Shown one piece after another: positions 6,711-10,746 of a stretch of DNA of 10,746 nucleotides (positions are counted from its first letter, which is position 1; every line of letters begins with the position of its first letter). Both the position numbers and the translations under genes were made by a program. The notes below the pieces were generated by a model that saw only the letters and a list, made by a program, of their open reading frames with translations, searched no databases and had not been told where the DNA came from. Origin of the DNA: Phoronis ovalis (Eukaryota > Phoronida > Phoronidae); the NCBI GenBank assembly GCA_028565635.1, contig JAOXYB010060424.1, positions 1 through 10,746 of the forward strand. The letters are read 5' to 3'.

Positions 6711-9165
6711 ACTTGATCATGCTAGAACAGCTTTAGTTTTTACCCGATCAGCTTCATATTCGGTACAGAGTAAATACAGCTCAAAGTGCAGGTGAGTTGA
6801 ACTTTTAACCTTGATTACTTCCAATATTGCCGACAGGCGGACCTGTTTGTTCCCAAGAGGGCACTTAATATTGTGAAGCGCTGCCAGGACGATTCAAAGG
6901 TGCTTCTAGGAAAGCTATAGGTTGGTGGGCGAATAGGCTAGGTGACATTTTAAAATGACCTTGACAAGTGTGTCAAATGCCGGTATGAATCTTCGACATT
7001 TTTTTCCATGCGTAACTTTATTTGTTTACTTCGGTTTATATCAGATTAGCTCCGTATTCGGAGCAGAGTAAATACAGGTCAAAGCACCAGTTATATGTAA
7101 TACTGAACCGGATTACTTCCAATGTGGCCAACTGGCAGCCATGTTTGTTCCCGAGAGGGCACGTAACATTGCATTTATAGCTGCGAAGACAAAGCGCTTC
7201 CTGGACATTCAAAGGTGGTTCTAGGAAGGCCATAGGTTGGTGGGCGTAAAGGCTAGGTGACATTTTAAAATGACCTTAACAAGTAGGTCAAATGCCAGTA
7301 TGAATCTTCGACATTTTTTACTGCAATAACCGTATCAGTTTTTATCCGATCAGCTCCATATTCGGTACAGGACAAAGTACAGCTTATATATAATGCTGAC
7401 CCAGATTACTTTCAACATGGCTGACTGGTGGCCATGTTGGTTCTCTAGATTGTATATCGTAATATCAGCTTCAGTTTTTATCTGATCAGCTTCGTATTTG
7501 GTACAGAGTAAGTACAGGTCACAGTACAGGCTATGTGTAACTTTAACCTAGAATACTTCAAATATGGTCGACTGGCGGCACGTAACATTGCATCTATAAC
7601 CGAAAAGACGAAATGCTGCCTGGATGATTCGAGGGTGGTTCTAGGAAGGCCATAGGTTGCTGGGCATAGTGACATTTTAAAATGACCTTGTCAAGTAGGT
7701 CAAATGCCGGTACAAATCTTCGACATTTTTGCTGTGTAATACTTTCTTCATCTCGCAATAACTGCTTCAGTTTTTATGTGATGAGCATCATTTTCAGTAC
7801 AGAATAAGTACAGGTCAAAGTACTGCTTATGTATAATCTTGGCCCAGATTACTTCCAATATGGCCGACTGGTGGTCATGTTGATTCTCAAGGTTATATAC
7901 ATTGTAATAACTGCTTCAGTTTTATCTGAACAGATTCATACTCAGTACAGCGTAAGCACAGGTCACAATGTAGGCTGTGTATAATTTTGACCCAAATTAC
8001 TTCTAATATGGCCGACTGGCAGCCAGGTTGCTTCTCAAGGTTATACGTCGTAATAACAGCTTCAGTTTTGTCCAGTCAGCTTCGTACTCAATGCAACATA
8101 AGCACAGGACACAGTATAGGCTAAATATATTTTTGACCTGGATTACTTCAAATATGGCCGATTGGAAGCCATGTTTGGTCCTGAGAAGGTATGTAACGTA
8201 GCATCTACAGCCGCAAAGATGAAGTGCTACCTGGACGATTGAAAGGTGGTTCTAGGAAGGACATAGTTTGGTAGGCATAATAAGCTAGGTAGATGACATT
8301 TTAAAATGACCTTGACAAATGCCAGTACAAATCTTCAACTTTTTTCCATGCTTAATAGTCTCACAATAAGTGCTTCAGTTCTTGTCCTATCAGCTTCATA
8401 TTCAGTACCGAATAAGTACAGGCTATATATAATGTTGACCCAGTTTATTTCCAATATGGCTAAATGACGGCCATGTTGGTTCTCAAGATTGTACGTCGTA
8501 ATACTTACAGCTTCAGTTCTTATCAGATCAGCTTGTTACTGTACAAGCTTTGTATAATTTTGACATGGATTACTTCCAATATGGCCGACTGATGGCCATA
8601 TTTATTTCTGAATGGGCACGTCACATTGCGTCTATACCTGTGAAGACCAAGCGCTGCCTGGATGATTCAAAGGTGGTTCTAAGAAGACCATAGGATCTTG
8701 GGAGTAATAGGCTAGGTGACATTTTAAAATGACCTTGACAAGTATGGCAAATGCTGGTACGAATCTTCAACATGTTTTGCTGTGCAATCAGTTTCTTTGT
8801 CTGGCAAAAGCTGTGTCAGTTTTTATTATCTGCCTCATATTTTGTACCGGGTAAATACAGGTTGGTTATAATTTTGACCTGGAGCACTTCCCAAGATGGC
8901 CGACTGGTGGCCATGTTTGTTCCTGAGATTGTATCTCATAATAGTAGCTTTAGTTTTTATCCAATCACCTTCATATTTGGTATGGACTAAGTACAGGGCA
9001 CAGTACAGGCTGTTTATAATTTTGACCCAGATTACCTCCAATATGGCCAACTGGTGACCATATTTGTTCCTGAAAGGGCATATCACGTTCCGTTTATAGC
9101 CTCAAAGACAAAGCGCTGCTTGGACGATTCAATGTGGCTCTAAGAAGGCCATGTGTTTTGCATGG
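6711..9165 (+). repeat. Modular tandem array of A (~145 bp) and B (~165 bp) units
   Basis: Eleven units are discernible. Long A+B units start near 6711, 7016, 7461, 8057, 8505 and 8943 (the last cut off at about 9165). Short A-only units start near 7325, 7757, 7909, 8369 and 8807. Module A runs from GCTTCAGTTTTTATC through GGTACAGAGTAAATACAGG, GATTACTTCCAATATGG and CCGACTGGTGGCCATGTT to GTTCTCAAG or GTTCCTGAG. Module B runs from GGGCACGTAACATTGC through AAGCGCTGCCTGGA, GGTGGTTCTAGGAAGGCC and TAGGCTAGGTGACATTTT to AATCTTCGACATTTTT. Copies are diverged, with many small indels. Short frames inside the array, on either strand, are not conserved between units and are not genes. Confidence 0.9.
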
Positions 9166-9480
9166 CCCATGGGTCACTTTTTCACAAATTAATCCCTAAA
9201 AATGGATCCATTTTTCACAGAAATGTCCTATTAGATTTGTTCATACAATGCTATTTTATTTAAAGGTAGCAATTCCAGAGAACTTTTCTGAGAAAAAAGC
9301 TTAGCAATTGGTCCTCTTTGTGACAGAACACAGTAAAATTGGGCCAATTTTTGAGATCGAAATCCCTAAAAATGGGTGGATATTTTGGGTTGCACATCCC
9401 CAACTAAAAATATGATCAGTACCCCCGGGTAACAAATCGGACAGCGTATACAGTCATTTGAATGAGAGTACCCCACCAAA
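9166..9480. repeat. Distinct repeat-like patch interrupting the array
   Basis: The array motif stops within GAAGGCCAT at about 9165 and a different sequence begins. It holds ATCCCTAAAAATGG twice (from 9192 and from 9362), about 170 bases apart, suggesting two diverged half-units. It also holds a perfect 18-bp palindrome at 9198-9215 (AAAAATGGATCCATTTTT) and a GTACCCCCGGGTAAC string near 9419-9433. There is no coding frame. It is probably part of another interspersed element inserted into, or fused with, the array. Confidence 0.45.
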
Positions 9481-9903
9481 GCAGTGATCAACCAGATTAT
9501 AAAACATAATGTACTGTATTATTTTCTAATGCAAAAAGAACAATAATGTTGAAAAAATGTAATCCTACACATTGGATGGGCATTAGACATGACAAATGTC
9601 TTATTTCAATTTATTACAATTTGATACATAATCGATAACTGTGTAAGTATTATGCATCTGAATGTGGCTTAATTTATGACCGAGTGTTTTGTGGGTAGCT
9701 GTTCAACAGTGTTGCTGTGGAGGCATGCTATGTGATGCCTAACTGTGTTACACTGCTTCTTATATTTTGAAACATTTATCATCTCAGAAAGATTTTTACT
9801 GACTTTTTAAATTAAACTGATTTATATGACCTATGCATGTAATATCTTTTTTTATAGTTACTGCACAATCCAGTACCCACACCACTGTGATAATGTCTGG
9901 TGA
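9481..9903. other. Non-coding AT-rich spacer
   Basis: I see no gene, RNA or clear repeat here. Confidence 0.4.
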
Positions 9904-10106
9904 GAGTTTGGGTGGAAATTGTCAACAATTGAATATATTGCTGGGGTTAAGTTGTACTTCGAGTCTCTAGCTGCCAGAAAGCCACTAGACACACCATTAT
10001 TATAGAATTATGGACGAGCAGATATGGTGTGGGGAATTTTATTGCGGTTTGTGCAAATGATGAGTGGAGTAGATATATAATTGATGAAGAAGTTACAGAG
10101 CCATAA
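9904..10106 (+). repeat. Dispersed repeat copy 2, possible pseudogene fragment
   Basis: This copy pairs with the one at 6191-6408. One frame is open from 9904 to 9993 (contains KLYFESLAARKPLDTP). After a shift at 9994-9996 a second frame runs through IIIELWTSRYGVGNFIAV to a TAA at 10104-10106. It lacks nine bases in phase relative to copy 1 in the YG-to-FIAV interval. The shared frame shift means either an already broken ancestor or no coding history at all. No promoter, start codon or splice signals support expression. Confidence 0.5.
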
Positions 10107-10477
10107 AATATTGGTGGGCAAAATTATACAATTTATTGATCAATGCGCGAGTACTCAGAAAAGTGACCAAAATGGAAATGACGTGTAACAAACTGTCTAG
10201 CGTTACATGTATAAACATTAAACTAGTGCAGTTAGAAATGTTTTAAAATTTGTTTTACACAAGTGCTATAAAATGAGATATGTAGTATCGTTTTATTACC
10301 AGACATACAATTATGAAAAAAATGGCATGAAAATAATTAAAGGCGAAATTATTTATACACAAAATATATTGTTGACAAACTGTAAATATTTTGTAATCAA
10401 ATCTGGGTGAGTAAATCTTTGCAGGGCACCTATGCCTCAAAATGCTCATTGCTTTCCAAGTTGTATTCAGTGTTTTT
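10107..10477. other. Non-coding AT-rich spacer
   Basis: There is no supported gene. The minus-strand frames here, at 10255-10449 and 10467-10664, are AT-rich or lie over the repeat and have no recognisable content. Confidence 0.4.
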
Positions 10478-10511
10478 TATTCCCTTCGCTATGTAATAGT
10501 GAAAGGGCATA
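10478..10511. repeat. Terminal hairpin of a second main repeat element
   Basis: TATTCCCTTCGCTAT (10478-10492) pairs with 10496-10511 (ATAGTGAAAGGGCATA) with one mismatch, one G-T pair and one bulged A, around a GTA loop. The stem sequence differs from the one at 6643-6671 while the fold and the outer TAT/ATA ends are kept. Confidence 0.7.
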
Positions 10512-10746
10512 TAGCCGTACTGTATGCGGCGGCGTCGCATGTAATCTTTTCTTTTTACTTGCTATAATGGCTTCAGCTTTCGTCAGATCATCTTCGTATT
10601 TGGTACAGGGTAGGTACACGTCAAAGCACAGGTCGGATATAATTTTGACCTCGATTACTTCCAAGATGTCCGATTGGTGGCCATGTTTGTACCCGAGAGT
10701 GCACCTTACGTTGCGACCATTTCAGGAAAGACGAAGCGTTGACTTG
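10512..10746 (+). repeat. Left part of a second main repeat element, cut by the window end
   Basis: After the hairpin come TAGCCGTAC ... GGCGTCGCATGTAAT, as at 6672-6705, then module A from GGCTTCAGCTTTCGTC through GGTACAGGGTAGGTACACG and GATTACTTCCAAGATG to GTACCCGAGAGTGCACC. A module-B-like start, TTTCAGGAAAGACGAAGCG, follows and resembles 1291-1309 more than the array units. Confidence 0.8.

Noticed and set aside
7036-9086. Several 65-83-codon frames in the array, including possible peptide repeats
   Set aside because: They arise from the module sequence, shift frame between units through small indels, and show no coding conservation.
6711-9165. CRISPR-like array
   Set aside because: The repeats are long, directly adjacent and diverged with no unique spacers, and the genome is eukaryotic in character.
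1-10746. tRNA or rRNA genes
   Set aside because: I found no GGTTCGAATCC-type B box or its complement, and no recognisable rRNA segments by eye; a tRNAscan-SE run would settle it.

Overview
The window looks like nuclear DNA of an invertebrate animal. It is AT-rich, gene-poor and full of diverged dispersed repeats. It holds one certain protein gene, with AATAAA polyadenylation signals and intron-like acceptor sequences and no bacterial operon features. The protein type (a nucleotidyltransferase-like domain followed by kinesin-light-chain-type TPRs) and the repeat style (short hairpin ends, ATATGGCC-rich modules, AGGTCA-rich spacers) suggest a marine invertebrate such as a hemichordate, cephalochordate, cnidarian or mollusc. 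I cannot name the species.

Layout. 1-456: non-coding DNA and a candidate 3'-terminal coding exon on the minus strand (241-456) with a nearby polyadenylation signal. 495-971: two long inverted repeats, one with perfect 33-bp arms and one with 37-bp arms plus an inner stem; both look like fold-back or MITE-type elements of related sequence. 1171-2295: diverged pieces of the main repeat family of the window, interrupted by an AT-rich stretch with repeated AGGTCA motifs. 2296-2991: AT-rich DNA upstream of the gene. 3103-5772: one uninterrupted 889-codon reading frame on the plus strand with overlapping AATAAA signals just after the stop. 5850-6640: non-coding DNA holding one copy of a second dispersed repeat (6191-6408). 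6643-9165: an array in which a ~145-bp module A is always present and a ~165-bp module B is present in only some units, giving alternating ~310-bp and ~145-bp units. 9166-9480: a different repeat patch that cuts the array off. 9904-10106: the second copy of the dispersed repeat. 10478-10746: the start of another element of the array family, running off the window.

Function. Only the 3103-5772 gene can be given a domain-based role. It combines a GlnD/DUF294-like nucleotidyltransferase domain with at least six 42-43-residue TPRs, so it is probably a cytosolic TPR scaffold with a possible nucleotide-transfer activity. Its substrate is unknown. Most of the rest is repeat-derived.
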